Under the pieces are notes generated by a model, which did no database searches, was not told the origin of the DNA, and saw nothing but the letters and a program-made list of their open reading frames with translations. Shown here piece after piece: positions 1-8,605 of a stretch of 64,000 bases of DNA. The number at the start of each line of letters is the position of its first letter. Positions within the stretch are counted from its first letter, which is position 1. The stretch is from Leifsonia sp. C5G2 (GTDB taxonomy: Bacteria > Actinomycetota > Actinomycetes > Actinomycetales > Microbacteriaceae). A program made the translations under genes and the position numbers. Where the stretch lies: contig NZ_JABFMV010000013.1 of the NCBI RefSeq assembly GCF_013359685.1, positions 62,001 through 126,000 of the forward strand, given 5' to 3'.

Positions 1-90
1 GAACCACGTCAAATCGTCGTCCGTGCCGGTCTCACGGCCGCGCACCAGGTGGGTGGCGATGAACAGGTCACGGGCGGATGGGACGCTCAT
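1..90 (-). CDS. N-terminal fragment of an unidentified protein, cut by the window edge
   Basis: An ATG at 88-90 on the minus strand is preceded by GGAGGG three to eight bases away and opens a frame that stays open to the window edge (30 codons visible). The visible residues, MSVPSARDLFIATHLVRG and onward, do not identify a family. The next gene on the same strand begins 27 bases upstream, so the two could be cotranscribed. Function unknown. Confidence 0.55.
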   Translation of the reverse strand, partial: MSVPSARDLFIATHLVRGRETGTDDDLTWF

Positions 91-116
91 CCCTCCACCG
101 TAGGGCCGTGCTGGTC

Positions 117-782
117 TCAGACCCGCGCGACCCCCGCGATGTGCGTGTTGAACGGGACGAACGGCGTGCGCAGCCGGTAGCGCTCCACCTCCACCTCGGC
201 GAACCCGGCGGCGCGGATGGCGCCCTCCAGGTCGCGCTCGCACGAGCAGCCCTCGAAGGTCCACGCCCACGGGCGGCGCAGCACGCGCTGGGTGGCGCGC
301 GTGGCGGTGCCATCGGGGGCGGCGACGTGCTCGGCGAAGCGGAAGCTGCCGCCGGGGCGGAGGATGCGGCGCACCTCGGCGAGCGCGGCGGCCGGGTCCG
401 CGACCGAGCACAGCACGAGCGACGAGATGACGGTGTCGGCGCTCGCGTCCGGCAGGCCGGTGCGCTCGGCCGTCCGCTCGTGCAGGTCGAGCCGGATGCC
501 GTGGCGGCGGGCTGCTGCCCGAAGGCCCGCGTGCATGGCGCGGTTGGGTTCGATCGCGACCAGGGTCGCACCCGCGGGCAGGTACGGGAGGTTGGCGCCG
601 ACGCCCGGGCCGAGTTCGACGACGCGGTCCCCCAGCCCGGCGAAGACGCGCTGCTTGCGGGGACCCAGTTCCGCATCCAGGTACGGGCCCATCGCGCGGA
701 AGAACGCGGCGTTGAAGCGGCCACGCCCGGCGTGCTGGCGGAAGCCGGTGTCGGATCCGGTGTCGGCGATGCTGTCGGTCAT
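117..782 (-). CDS. class I SAM-dependent methyltransferase
   Basis: A 221-residue soluble protein with the SAM-binding motif I VVELGPGVGANLPYLP near residues 52-67, an acidic residue ending strand 2 (VAIEPN), and the later motif LRPGG near residue 140, in the order expected of a Rossmann-fold methyltransferase of the Methyltransf_11/UbiE-like group. The N-terminal stretch FNAAFFRAMGPYLDAELGPR resembles small phospholipid- or quinone-type methyltransferases. The substrate cannot be read from sequence. The start is an ATG with CAGAGT six bases upstream, so it may be leaderless. It lies between a partial gene and a hydrolase/LuxR gene, all on the minus strand. Confidence 0.85.
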   Translation of the reverse strand: MTDSIADTGSDTGFRQHAGRGRFNAAFFRAMGPYLDAELGPRKQRVFAGLGDRVVELGPGVGANLPYLPAGATLVAIEPNRAMHAGLRAAARRHGIRLDLHERTAERTGLPDASADTVISSLVLCSVADPAAALAEVRRILRPGGSFRFAEHVAAPDGTATRATQRVLRRPWAWTFEGCSCERDLEGAIRAAGFAEVEVERYRLRTPFVPFNTHIAGVARV

Positions 783-825
783 GCGTCCACTCTGGCCGCG
801 CGCCGCGGGCCGGGCAGGCGTGGAG

Positions 826-1860
826 TCACCCCACTTCGCCGCGGCCGGCCTCCTGCTGCTCGACGAACCAGGCCGCCACCTGCGCGCGCGACCGGAACCC
901 GAGCCGCAGCAGGATGCGCTCCACGTGCCCCTCGGCGGAGCGCTCGTCGATGCCGAGCCGGGCGGCGATCTGCCGGTTGGTGCAGCCCTCGGCGATGAGG
1001 GCGGCGACCTCGCGCTGCCGCGGGGTCAGCGCCCCGGGGGCGGTCCGCGCCACCCGCAGACCGAGGAAGCGGCGGATGGCCGCCACCACTTCCGGCGCGT
1101 CTCCCGCCCACGGGAGGTGCGAGCGGCCCGGCAGCACCGCGAGTTCCGCACCCGGGATGCAGCCCGCCAGCGCCTCCGCCTGGGCGACGGGGGCCGCGCG
1201 GTCGTGCACGCGGTGCACCACCAGGGTCGGCGTGCGCACCGAGCCGAGCAGGTCGCCGACATCGAGCCGGTAGCTCAGGGCGAGCAGCGCCCGCGCGGTC
1301 TGCGCGTCGGACGACTCCCGCTGGTAGCGGCCGAAGCGGGCCCGGACGGCGGCCGGGGCGTCGGGGGCGAAGATGTCGGTCAGCACATCCGAGCCGAGAC
1401 CCCAGTGCGACTCCACCAGGCCCAGCACGTGCTCGCGGGCGCTCGGGGGCGACACGGCGTCGCCGGAGACCCAGCCGCCGTACAGCACGAGCCGGCGGAC
1501 GGTTCCGGGATGCGCGGCCGCCCAGGCCACGGCGACCAGCGCCCCGACGGACGCACCGACGAGGTCGAACGGCTCGGGGCCGAGCGGCGCGACGACGGCG
1601 GCCAGCTGCTCGAGTTCGTACTCCAGCGACGGCGGCCTCCCGGTCGCCGGCGACAGGCCGCAGCCGGCGCGGTCGTAGCGGACCAGCCGGACGCCGTCGG
1701 CGAGCCCCTCGAGGAACGCGCGCTCGGGCGGCAGCTCCCAGCCCCGTTCGAGGTGGCTGAGCCAGCCCGAGACGTACACGACGGGTCGGCCCTCGCCGAC
1801 GGAGGCGACGGCCAGCTCGGTGCCGTCGGTCGTCGTGACCCGGCTCAGGCGCTGCTGCAC
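826..1860 (-). CDS. alpha/beta hydrolase fused to a C-terminal LuxR-type helix-turn-helix
   Basis: The first ~260 residues are an alpha/beta hydrolase: a nucleophile elbow GASVG with Ser near 104, an Asp region (HRVHD) and a catalytic His (GRSHLPW). The last ~65 residues are a LuxR/GerE DNA-binding domain beginning [15 protein letters not shown] and continuing [10 protein letters not shown]. Such fusions are a recognised regulator class in which the hydrolase domain may sense or process a small ligand; that is inference. I chose the GTG at 1858-1860 because the conserved hydrolase N terminus starts there; the frame continues upstream only as low-complexity codons over the neighbouring gene. 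Target genes are unknown. Confidence 0.82.
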   Translation of the reverse strand: MQQRLSRVTTTDGTELAVASVGEGRPVVYVSGWLSHLERGWELPPERAFLEGLADGVRLVRYDRAGCGLSPATGRPPSLEYELEQLAAVVAPLGPEPFDLVGASVGALVAVAWAAAHPGTVRRLVLYGGWVSGDAVSPPSAREHVLGLVESHWGLGSDVLTDIFAPDAPAAVRARFGRYQRESSDAQTARALLALSYRLDVGDLLGSVRTPTLVVHRVHDRAAPVAQAEALAGCIPGAELAVLPGRSHLPWAGDAPEVVAAIRRFLGLRVARTAPGALTPRQREVAALIAEGCTNRQIAARLGIDERSAEGHVERILLRLGFRSRAQVAAWFVEQQEAGRGEVG

Positions 1861-1906
1861 GCGACCATTCTGGCGGGAACACGCCGGGGCGGCACCGGCA
1901 TTCTCG

Positions 1907-2974
1907 CTAGCGCAATGCGCCCGGCAGCCCCGCGACGAGCTCGGCGAACACGTCCGCGGCGTCATCGTGACGCGCCAGTCCTGCGCTCTGTCCCATCCAC
2001 AGGGAGAGCAGGTCCGCGTCGCCACGCTGCGACGCGGCCCGACGGAAGACGCCGGTGAGGATGTTCTGCAGCGGGAACGGCGCGATGGCACCCGACTGCT
2101 CGATGGTGCGGACGGCGCGGTTCGGCAGGCCGCGCGCCGAGCGCCCGCTCATGGCCCGCGTCAGCACGGTCTCGTGCGCCTGCGCCGACCGGATGCGGTC
2201 GCGGTGCACCGCAGGCGCGACCGACTGGCGGGTGGCGAGGAAGGCCGAGCCGACCTGCACGGCGCTCGCGCCGAGGGCGAACGCGGCGGCGACCCCGCGG
2301 CGGTCCGCGATGCCTCCCGCGGCGATGACGGGGACGTCGACGGCGTCGACGACCTGCGGGATGAGCGAGAAGCTCCCCACCAGGCTCGACTCGGAGTCGG
2401 CGAGGAACGACGGGCGGTGCCCGGCCCCCTCGGCTCCGGAGGCGACGACCGCATCCACGCCGCCCTCCTGCAGGGCGACCGCCTCGGGCACCGTCGTCGC
2501 GGTGCCGACCACGCGGATGCCGCGGCGGTGCGCCTCCTCGACCAGCTCGGGCGACGGGACGCCGAAGACGAAGCTCAGGACGGCCGGGCGCGCTGCGAAC
2601 GCGGCCGCCAGCTGCTCCTCGAAGCCCGGGAGGGGCGCGACCGGCCACACGGGCACTTCGGCGCCGGTCTCCGCGAACAGCGGACGGAGGGCGTCGACGG
2701 CCCGGTCGTAGTCGCCGCGATCGAAGCCACCACCCGGCGCGGGCTCCCCCGCCCGCCGGAACGGAAGCCACAGGTTGAGGGCGAACGGGCGCGAGGTCCG
2801 TTCGCGCAGCTCGCGGGTCACCTCGACGATGCGGTCGGGCCCGAGGCCGTAGAGGCCGAACGAGCCCAAGCCGCCTGCCTCGCTGACTGCCGCCGTCAGC
2901 TCGACCGACGACATCCCGCCGAACGGTCCGAGCACGATCGGCGTCTCGATGCCGAGCAGGCTGGTCAGGTCCAT
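1907..2974 (-). CDS. nitronate monooxygenase-like FMN-dependent oxidoreductase
   Basis: A 355-residue TIM-barrel flavoprotein of the nitronate monooxygenase / FabK family (NMO). Visible landmarks are the N-terminal [20 protein letters not shown] strand with the Gly-rich turn, AGGIADRRG near residue 210, and the phosphate-binding segment [17 protein letters not shown]. Members oxidise alkyl nitronates or act as NADPH-dependent flavin oxidoreductases; which applies here cannot be decided. I chose the second ATG (2974) because AAGGAGGG lies about ten bases upstream of it, whereas it would abut the first ATG at 2983. Confidence 0.85.
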   Translation of the reverse strand: MDLTSLLGIETPIVLGPFGGMSSVELTAAVSEAGGLGSFGLYGLGPDRIVEVTRELRERTSRPFALNLWLPFRRAGEPAPGGGFDRGDYDRAVDALRPLFAETGAEVPVWPVAPLPGFEEQLAAAFAARPAVLSFVFGVPSPELVEEAHRRGIRVVGTATTVPEAVALQEGGVDAVVASGAEGAGHRPSFLADSESSLVGSFSLIPQVVDAVDVPVIAAGGIADRRGVAAAFALGASAVQVGSAFLATRQSVAPAVHRDRIRSAQAHETVLTRAMSGRSARGLPNRAVRTIEQSGAIAPFPLQNILTGVFRRAASQRGDADLLSLWMGQSAGLARHDDAADVFAELVAGLPGALR

Positions 2975-3069
2975 CGGGAGCATCCCTCCTTCGCCGCGGA
3001 GCCGTTGCGGTGACGCAACTGCCGCGCACGATCCTAGCGCGGGTCTGGCCGGGCGGCGTGCCTCGGAGC

Positions 3070-3075
3070 TACCCT
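3070..3075 (+). promoter_or_regulatory. -10 element of a leaderless-type promoter
   Basis: TACCCT ends six bases before the GTG at 3082. At that spacing transcription would begin at or next to the start codon. It supports the GTG rather than the upstream ATG at 3010. No clear -35 is visible. Confidence 0.45.
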
Positions 3076-3081
3076 GCGGGC

Positions 3082-3435
3082 GTGGACGACGACGACGACC
3101 CGGTGGTCAGCAACCCCGCGCACTACTCGGTGCTGTGGGAGAACGACCGCGTCCGGGTGCTGCAGTACCGGGACGAGCCGGGCGACCGGACCACCGAGCA
3201 CCGGCATCCCGACTCCGTCATGGTCACGCTGAGCGCGTTCTCCCGCCGCCTCGAGTCGGGCGGCCGCAGCGCCGACGTCGAGCTGCCCGCAGGACAGGCG
3301 GTCTGGATCCCGGCGCAGACGCACGCCGGAAGCAACACCGGGGACACGCCGACCCGCACGATCATCGTCGAGCTCAAAGGCGACGCCGGCGAGCGCGACC
3401 ACGACGGAACGCTCGGCCCGACGGTCCCGGGCTGA
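3082..3435 (+). CDS. small cupin-like protein
   Basis: A 117-residue protein with a single cupin-type beta barrel pattern: LWENDRVRVLQYRDEPGDRT, then TEHRHPDSVMVTLSAF and WIPAQTHAGSNTGDTPTRTIIVELK. The HRHP segment and the later His in QTHAGSN are at positions that bind metal in cupins. Function unknown. The frame is open from 3010, but the GTG at 3082 follows a -10 element by six bases and starts at the conserved part. It is divergent from the NMO-like gene and precedes a membrane protein gene by 45 bases. Confidence 0.72.
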   Translation: MDDDDDPVVSNPAHYSVLWENDRVRVLQYRDEPGDRTTEHRHPDSVMVTLSAFSRRLESGGRSADVELPAGQAVWIPAQTHAGSNTGDTPTRTIIVELKGDAGERDHDGTLGPTVPG

Positions 3436-3480
3436 CGCCGCCCCTTCCCGTAGGGGCCGCTCGTGGCGTCCAATAGGGGC

Positions 3481-4104
3481 ATGGGATCCCGCACAGCGAC
3501 CATGCGCCGGGCCGCGACGGCGGTCGCCTCCGCCACGGCGGCGGGCGTCGTCGGCGCCGGCCTGGTGGCCCGCCGCACCCGATCGGCCTCCACCCGGCCG
3601 ACCGCCGTCGGCGCCGTCGTGCTCGGCGCCGCCGCGGGCGTCGTCGGAACGCTCGCCTTCGACCTGTGGCTGTACCTGCAGTACCGGCGGGGAGGCGGCA
3701 CCGAGCCCTTCTCCGACTGGGAGTTCTCTGCCGATGTCACCGGGTGGGAGTCGGCCCCCGCACCGGCGCAGGTCGGGCGGCGGATCGTCGACGGACTCTT
3801 CGAGACCCGGCTGCCGGACTCCCGTGCGGCCCTCGTGAACAACGTCGCGCACTGGGCGTACGGCATCTCCGGCGCGACCGCGTACGGACTGCTGGCCGGC
3901 TCGCTGCGCAGGCCGCGGGCGGCGTACGGACTGCTGCTCGGCGCCGGGATGTGGCTCTCCGGCTACGTCATCCTCCCGCCGATGCACCTCTACAAGCCGA
4001 TCACCGAGTACGACTCGGCGACCCTCGGCAAAGACCTGCTGGCACACCTCGTCTACGGCACGACCACCGGCGCCGCCTACGCACTGCTCCGCGGGAGGCG
4101 CTGA
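3481..4104 (+). CDS. putative membrane protein, family not identified
   Basis: A 207-residue protein with hydrophobic helices near residues 10-28, 38-60, 126-145 and 150-165, and a shorter one near the C terminus. Gly/Ala-rich packing (AVVLGAAAGVVGTLAF) and the segment FDLWLYLQYRRGGG resemble the DUF1440/YagU-type inner-membrane proteins, but the match is not firm. The ATG at 3481 is chosen; the upstream in-frame GTG at 3463 overlaps the promoter area. It ends 14 bases before a convergent membrane protein gene. Confidence 0.7.
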   Translation: MGSRTATMRRAATAVASATAAGVVGAGLVARRTRSASTRPTAVGAVVLGAAAGVVGTLAFDLWLYLQYRRGGGTEPFSDWEFSADVTGWESAPAPAQVGRRIVDGLFETRLPDSRAALVNNVAHWAYGISGATAYGLLAGSLRRPRAAYGLLLGAGMWLSGYVILPPMHLYKPITEYDSATLGKDLLAHLVYGTTTGAAYALLRGRR

Positions 4105-4118
4105 GCCGCGCGGACGCG

Positions 4119-4595
4119 TCACTGATGGGTGATGGTGAGTTCCGCCGAGCTGAACGGGAACGGGAACAGGACGGTGCCACCGCCGGTCAGCGACTCGGGC
4201 CGCACCAGCATGATCCAGGTCAACCCGACCGCCGCGGACACCAGCACGACGGCGACGATGACGATGGCGGTGCGGTCCAGGATGCGGTTCGCCGCCTCCA
4301 GAGTCTCCGCACGCCGCGCCACCCGGCCGATCGCGACGAACACGATCACAGCGAGCGCGGCGTACACCGCCCAGCTCGGACGCAGCGCGAGGTTCGCGCA
4401 CGTCGCCTGGGTCACGGCGCCGTCGGCGGACGTTCCTCCGCCGGAGCACGAAGCGGCGCTCCCGCTGCTGAGCACCGTGTAGGCGAAGGCGGCGATGCCG
4501 GTCGTGACGATCAGCCTCCGGACGCGCATCAGGATCGGGCCGGCCGGCAGCCGGGACAGCAGCCCCGTGTCGATCGTGGGCGTCATGGTCGGCAT
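4119..4595 (-). CDS. small integral membrane protein of unknown function
   Basis: 158 residues with three hydrophobic segments: about residues 25-48, 72-90 (WAVYAALAVIVFVAIG) and 108-130 (AIVIVAVVLVSAAVGLTWIM). Two Cys residues lie in the loop between the first two helices (AASCSGGG and TQATCANL) and could form an extracytoplasmic disulfide. The start ATG is preceded by GAGGGGGA with suitable spacing. No family recognised. Confidence 0.68.
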   Translation of the reverse strand: MPTMTPTIDTGLLSRLPAGPILMRVRRLIVTTGIAAFAYTVLSSGSAASCSGGGTSADGAVTQATCANLALRPSWAVYAALAVIVFVAIGRVARRAETLEAANRILDRTAIVIVAVVLVSAAVGLTWIMLVRPESLTGGGTVLFPFPFSSAELTITHQ

Positions 4596-4668
4596 CGCGT
4601 CCCCCTCGCGTCGTAACGGAAACGATCCTGGCAGACCACGAGCCGGAGCGGAACCGCCGGGCCGCTGG

Positions 4669-4674
4669 TAGCAT
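4669..4674 (+). promoter_or_regulatory. -10 element of a leaderless-type promoter
   Basis: TAGCAT ends seven bases before the ATG at 4682 of the VOC-family gene. The gene has no Shine-Dalgarno sequence, as expected if the mRNA starts at the ATG. Confidence 0.5.
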
Positions 4675-4681
4675 CCGGCGC

Positions 4682-5119
4682 ATGGCCATCCACCTCGAGA
4701 ACGTCGGCATCGCGGTCCGCGACCTGGAGGAGGCGGTCTCGTTCTTCACCGACCTCGGGCTGACGGTGGTCGGCCGCGACACGGTGAGCGGCGAGTGGAC
4801 GGACACCGCCGTCGGCCTCGACGGCAACCACGCGAGCATCGCCATGCTGCAGACGCCCGACGGGCAGGGCAGCATCGAGCTGTTCGAGTACCTCCACCCC
4901 GACGCGATCGAGACGGAGCCGACGCTGCCGAACGAGATCGGGATGCACCGCGTCGCGTTCTCGGTCGACGACATCGACGAGGCGCTCGCGATCGCGGCGA
5001 AGCACGGCTGCCGTCCGCTGCGCGGGGTCGCGAACTACCGCGACGTCTACAAGCTGACCTACCTGCGCGGCCCGAGCGGCATCCTCGTCATGCTGGCGCA
5101 GGACCTGACGAAGGGCTGA
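4682..5119 (+). CDS. VOC-family (glyoxalase/epimerase-like) protein
   Basis: A 145-residue protein with two beta-alpha-beta-beta-beta vicinal-oxygen-chelate modules. The first begins HLENVGIAVRDLEEAVSFF, and the second contains GMHRVAFSVDDIDEALAIAA and GPSGILVMLAQ. His near residue 3 and Glu in SIELFEYL are at metal-ligand positions of the fold, and the overall length and first module resemble methylmalonyl-CoA epimerases. It could equally be a lactoylglutathione lyase-like or resistance protein. It overlaps the convergent stress protein gene by 32 bases at the 3' ends. Confidence 0.8.
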   Translation: MAIHLENVGIAVRDLEEAVSFFTDLGLTVVGRDTVSGEWTDTAVGLDGNHASIAMLQTPDGQGSIELFEYLHPDAIETEPTLPNEIGMHRVAFSVDDIDEALAIAAKHGCRPLRGVANYRDVYKLTYLRGPSGILVMLAQDLTKG

Positions 5120-6008
5120 CGGCCACGGCCCGCGCGATCACGACGGGCAGGCGGGCGCGCAGCAGGACGTCGTGACCGACCGACCCGAGCACCACGCGCT
5201 TCACGCCGCGCCGGTCGTGGGTGCCCAGCACGAGCATCCGTGCGCCGCGCGCCTCAGAGACGAGGCCGTCGGACGCTGCCGCTTCGACCACGCGCGCGCG
5301 CACGACGAGCCCGGGATGCCTACGGAGGGCGCGGTCGGCGGCGGCCGTGACGATCCGTCCCCGCGCGTCGTCCGTCGCGGCCGGACCGGCAGCGCGGCGC
5401 CCGTTGCGGACCGCGCCGACGGCGTATCCGGCGTACACGACCACCAGCGGCTCCCCGAGTCGCGCGGCCTCGTCGCCCGCGAAGTCCACCGCCGGGCCGG
5501 TGGGAGGCTCCCCGTCGACGCCGACGACGATCCCGCGACCGTGGCCCCGCCAACCGTGCGGGACCGCCACCACGGTGCATGCCGCCGCGGACGCCACCCT
5601 CGCCGCGATCGACCCGGCCAGGGCGCGCTGCGTCCGCGCGGCGGGCGGGGTGCCGACGACCAGGAGCAGCGCCCCGGCGGAGGCGGCCACGACGTCGCGT
5701 CCGGCGTGCCCGAACAGGACACGGCTGCGGATCTCCGGCTCCGCTCGCGCCGGGTCGGCGTCCGCGTGCTCCAGGTGCAGGGCGGCTCGGGCGCGCCGCA
5801 GCGCGTAGCGCTCCTCCTCCGCGACGAGCGCGCGCCCGGCGAGCGTCAGCATCCGCCCGGACTGCTCCCCGCTGTCGGAGAAGGAGCGCTCGACGACGTG
5901 GATGAGCTCCAGCCTCGCCGGCATCCACGCGGCGCGGGCGGCGGCCCAGTCGAGGGCGGCGCGGTGCTCCGGCTCCCCGTCCACCGCCACCATGATCGTG
6001 TCCGCCAT
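5088..6008 (-). CDS. tandem-domain universal stress protein
   Basis: A 306-residue protein made of two Usp domains. Each begins with the strand and acidic residue of the fold (MVAVDGEPEH near residue 6; IVVGVDGEPPTGPAVDFA near residue 158). The C-terminal domain carries the ATP-binding pattern G-2x-G-9x-G-S (GTHDRRGVKRVVLGSVG); the first domain has a weaker version without the middle Gly (GTPPAARTQRALAGS), so ATP may bind only one half. The start ATG is preceded by GGAGGGG at good spacing. It is divergent from the TMEM175-like gene 150 bases away. In actinobacteria such proteins typically respond to starvation, hypoxia or oxidative stress. Confidence 0.9.
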   Translation of the reverse strand: MADTIMVAVDGEPEHRAALDWAAARAAWMPARLELIHVVERSFSDSGEQSGRMLTLAGRALVAEEERYALRRARAALHLEHADADPARAEPEIRSRVLFGHAGRDVVAASAGALLLVVGTPPAARTQRALAGSIAARVASAAACTVVAVPHGWRGHGRGIVVGVDGEPPTGPAVDFAGDEAARLGEPLVVVYAGYAVGAVRNGRRAAGPAATDDARGRIVTAAADRALRRHPGLVVRARVVEAAASDGLVSEARGARMLVLGTHDRRGVKRVVLGSVGHDVLLRARLPVVIARAVAVSPSSGPAPA

Positions 6009-6158
6009 CGGCCCCTCCGCGCATCCGCCGTGACACCACAACGGTAGCCTCCCGGCGCGCCCACGGCACGGTCGCGTGCCATCCCGGGCCGCCGCGGGCA
6101 GAATCGTCGCGAGCGCGCACGTTCGGGGCGCGCCGCGACCCGCAGCGACGGAGGAACC

Positions 6159-6761
6159 GTGTCCAAGGTCAGGCTGGAAGCGTTCAGCGACGGCGTGCTG
6201 GCGGTCGCCATCACGCTCCTCGTGCTCGACCTGCACCTGGAGCCGAGCCGGGAGCAGAGCCTGCTCGCGCAGCTCCTCGCCGCGTGGCCGTCGTTCGCCG
6301 CGTACGTCGTCAGCTTCCTCGTGATCGGCGTGATCTGGGTCAACCACCACTCGATCCTCCGCCTGACCACGGCCGTCGACCGGCTCCTGCTGTTCTGGAA
6401 CCTCATCCTGCTGATGTTCGTCACGGCCATCCCGTTCACGACCTCCACGCTCTCCGGCGCACTCGTGGAGGGCGACTCCGCCGACATCCGGGTCGCCGCC
6501 GTGCTGTACGGGGGCGCGTGCACGGGCTTCGCGGTCGCGTTCACGTTCCTGTACGGGCGCATCACGCTGGGCGCGGTGCGTGCGGGTGCGATGCAGCCCC
6601 CGGCCCGGCGCGCCGCGCTGCTGCGGTTCGGGGCGGGGACGCTGTTCTATCCGCTGCTCACCGTCGTCGGCGTGCTCTACGCCCCGGCCATGCTCGTCGG
6701 CTTCGCGGCGCTGAGCGTGTACTACCTGTTCAATCAGACCGGGACGGTGGAGTCCGCGTAG
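6159..6761 (+). CDS. TMEM175-family (DUF1211) integral membrane protein
   Basis: 200 residues. The N-terminal helix RLEAFSDGVLAVAITLLVLD carries the FSD pore signature of the TMEM175 potassium-channel family. Further helices lie near residues 40-60, 75-95, 105-128, 145-165 and 170-190. Bacterial members form tetrameric K+-permeable channels; activity here is inferred. It starts at GTG, 150 bases from the divergent universal stress gene. A second, diverged family member lies at 59.1 kb. Confidence 0.85.
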   Translation: MSKVRLEAFSDGVLAVAITLLVLDLHLEPSREQSLLAQLLAAWPSFAAYVVSFLVIGVIWVNHHSILRLTTAVDRLLLFWNLILLMFVTAIPFTTSTLSGALVEGDSADIRVAAVLYGGACTGFAVAFTFLYGRITLGAVRAGAMQPPARRAALLRFGAGTLFYPLLTVVGVLYAPAMLVGFAALSVYYLFNQTGTVESA

Positions 6762-6827
6762 CAACACCTGCGTAGCTTCGCGACCGTGTTGCGACCGGCG
6801 ACGCTGGCCTACGAAGCCTCTGGTCGC

Positions 6828-6833
6828 TAGTGT
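6828..6833 (+). promoter_or_regulatory. -10 element of a leaderless-type promoter
   Basis: TAGTGT ends seven bases before the GTG at 6841 of the DUF2971 gene, which lacks a Shine-Dalgarno sequence. Confidence 0.4.
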
Positions 6834-6840
6834 CCCGTGT

Positions 6841-7752
6841 GTGACGGACGAAGATGTACCGGCGGTGATCTACCACTACACCTCAATGGCGAACCTCCTG
6901 AGCATCCTGCGCAATCGAGAACTCTGGGCGAGCGATTTCCGCTATAGCAATGACGCAACAGAAACCAAGTACGGCCGCGATGCGTTAGTTGAGAAGATTC
7001 GCGCCCTCGCTCAGGAGTACCGCTCGCAACCGCCCACCTCTCCAGACGACAGACCGGATAGTCATAACAATCCCGCGTACTTTGCAAACATCTTCGAGGA
7101 AATCGCCACCGAGCAGGCCGAGCTCAAACGAGATTCGACACCGTTCGGAGTCGCTTTCTCGAAATCGGGTGACCGGTTGAGTCAATGGAGGGGCTACGCA
7201 GCTTCTAACGGCTGCTCCATCGGCATCGACAAGCGGAAGCTCATACCCGAGCCGCCGGACTTCCAGATGGACTACGAGTTCCTTGAGGTGGGTTACGGAT
7301 ATGCGGGAATCGACGCCGCATACGCGAGCATCCGGAGTGTAGTGGCACCGGTCGGAAGGACTTCGTCTAGCTTCGATCCTGAACGGAACCATGACATCAG
7401 GAGCAAGAGCTTCGCCTCACGCGCATTCTTGGCGGTCAAGGACCCCAGCTTCGAAGAAGAGCAGGAAGTCCGACTTCTGCTTTCGACGCCCCCATACCGC
7501 GGCGCCGAGGGTCACGACTCCTCAACCGATCGGGGTGAATTGTGTTTCCGGACGAGTCCCACGGGACTCGCGGTTCCCTATTGGAAGGTGCCGATAGATC
7601 CAGCGGGCATCCGAGAGATATATGTGGGCCCGGGAGTACACAAGGAGCGCAACATCGCGGCACTTCACGACTACTTTGAGCGGAGGGACTCGAAGTGGTT
7701 CGATTCATCCGTTAGTCCAGACATCCGCCCATCAGCGATCCCATTCCAGTAG
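6841..7752 (+). CDS. DUF2971 domain protein, probably acquired
   Basis: A 303-residue soluble protein. The N terminus YHYTSMANLLSILRNRELWA followed by SDFRYSNDATE is the hallmark of DUF2971, and the later segments FSKSGDRLSQWRGYA and SRAFLAVKDPSFEEEQEVRLL fit the same family. The biochemical role of DUF2971 is not established; proteins of this type often occur in variable genome islands and near phage-defence genes, which is background, not proof. The gene is visibly poorer in G+C than its neighbours and uses A/T-ending codons freely, suggesting horizontal transfer. It stands alone between a TMEM175-type gene and a convergent reductase gene. Confidence 0.78.
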   Translation: MTDEDVPAVIYHYTSMANLLSILRNRELWASDFRYSNDATETKYGRDALVEKIRALAQEYRSQPPTSPDDRPDSHNNPAYFANIFEEIATEQAELKRDSTPFGVAFSKSGDRLSQWRGYAASNGCSIGIDKRKLIPEPPDFQMDYEFLEVGYGYAGIDAAYASIRSVVAPVGRTSSSFDPERNHDIRSKSFASRAFLAVKDPSFEEEQEVRLLLSTPPYRGAEGHDSSTDRGELCFRTSPTGLAVPYWKVPIDPAGIREIYVGPGVHKERNIAALHDYFERRDSKWFDSSVSPDIRPSAIPFQ

Positions 7753-7794
7753 CCTGCCTCGCACACCGCGTGGGTTCGACCATCGAAATGCGAC

Positions 7795-8382
7795 TCATCC
7801 GTCGGATGATCGCGCTTGGTCGGAGTCGGCGTAGCGCAGCCTCCGGTACTCCTCGTAGACCACCCGCCCGCCGAAGGTCCGCGTGCCGACCAGGGCGAGC
7901 GGCAGCCGGTGGTCGAGGTCGGGCCAGTAGCGGGTGCCCCGGCCGATGACCACGGGGTAGCGGAACAGCCGGTACTCGTCGACGAGGTCGAGCCGGATCG
8001 CCTCTGCGGCGAGGTCCGCTCCCCCGATCGAGACGTCGCCGTCGGCCGAGGCCAGGGCGGCCGTTACCTCCTCCTCGACGGAACCGGTCGCGAGGCGGGC
8101 GTTCCCCTCCACCTGGGTCAGCGTCCGGCTGAAGACGACCTTCGGGAGGGCGGACCAGCTCTCGGCGAAGGCCACCCCCGACCGCGGAGCCCGCAGCGAC
8201 GGGTCCGTGTCCCACACCCGCATCGTCTCGTACAGCCGGCGCCCCAGCAGGTAGCCGCCCAGCCGCGCGACCTGACCGGCCTGGAACCGGAACTGCTCGT
8301 CGCCCGGCGCCGTGAAGTCGAACGCGCCCTCGTCGTCGGCGATGAAGCCGTCCGCCGAGACCCCCATCGAGTAGATCAGCAC
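7795..8382 (-). CDS. dihydrofolate reductase / RibD C-terminal family protein
   Basis: About 195 residues matching the RibD_C/DHFR-like fold: LIYSMGVSADGFIADDEGAF at the start, GGYLLGRRLYETMRVWDTD, then DVSIGGADLAAEAIRLDLVD and the strand YPVVIGRG. These proteins bind NADPH; those outside riboflavin operons have unknown substrates. The frame is open upstream to an ATG at 8457, but the family normally begins at the LIYSM segment and the divergent small gene's leader occupies the upstream part, so I favour the GTG at 8380-8382. The start is uncertain. Confidence 0.78.
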   Translation of the reverse strand: MLIYSMGVSADGFIADDEGAFDFTAPGDEQFRFQAGQVARLGGYLLGRRLYETMRVWDTDPSLRAPRSGVAFAESWSALPKVVFSRTLTQVEGNARLATGSVEEEVTAALASADGDVSIGGADLAAEAIRLDLVDEYRLFRYPVVIGRGTRYWPDLDHRLPLALVGTRTFGGRVVYEEYRRLRYADSDQARSSDG

Positions 8383-8455
8383 GGGATCACGGTAGTGCGC
8401 AGCGGGCGCGGAATGAAGCCTCCGCTCGTATAGTGCACGTATCGAAGGGAGCGAC

Positions 8456-8593
8456 ATGGCCAGGCACAGGCGGGAGCAGGAGGCGTCGGACGCCGCGGAG
8501 GCGGAGGCCCTGGCGGCCGTCCGCGCGACCGAGTCCGACGACTCGTTCGTCGACGCCGACGAAGACCTCGAGGCCGAGGAGGAGCGCGACTAA
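8456..8593 (+). CDS. very small acidic hypothetical protein (45 aa)
   Basis: An ATG preceded by AAGGGAG with five bases spacing opens a 45-codon frame ending at TAA. The product starts basic (MARHRREQ) and becomes strongly acidic (SFVDADEDLEAEEERD). It has no membrane segment or recognised motif. Good codon usage and ribosome site support translation; function unknown. It is divergent from the reductase gene and is followed 13 bases later by a long inverted repeat. Confidence 0.55.
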   Translation: MARHRREQEASDAAEAEALAAVRATESDDSFVDADEDLEAEEERD

Positions 8594-8605
8594 GCACCCC
8601 GCAGC

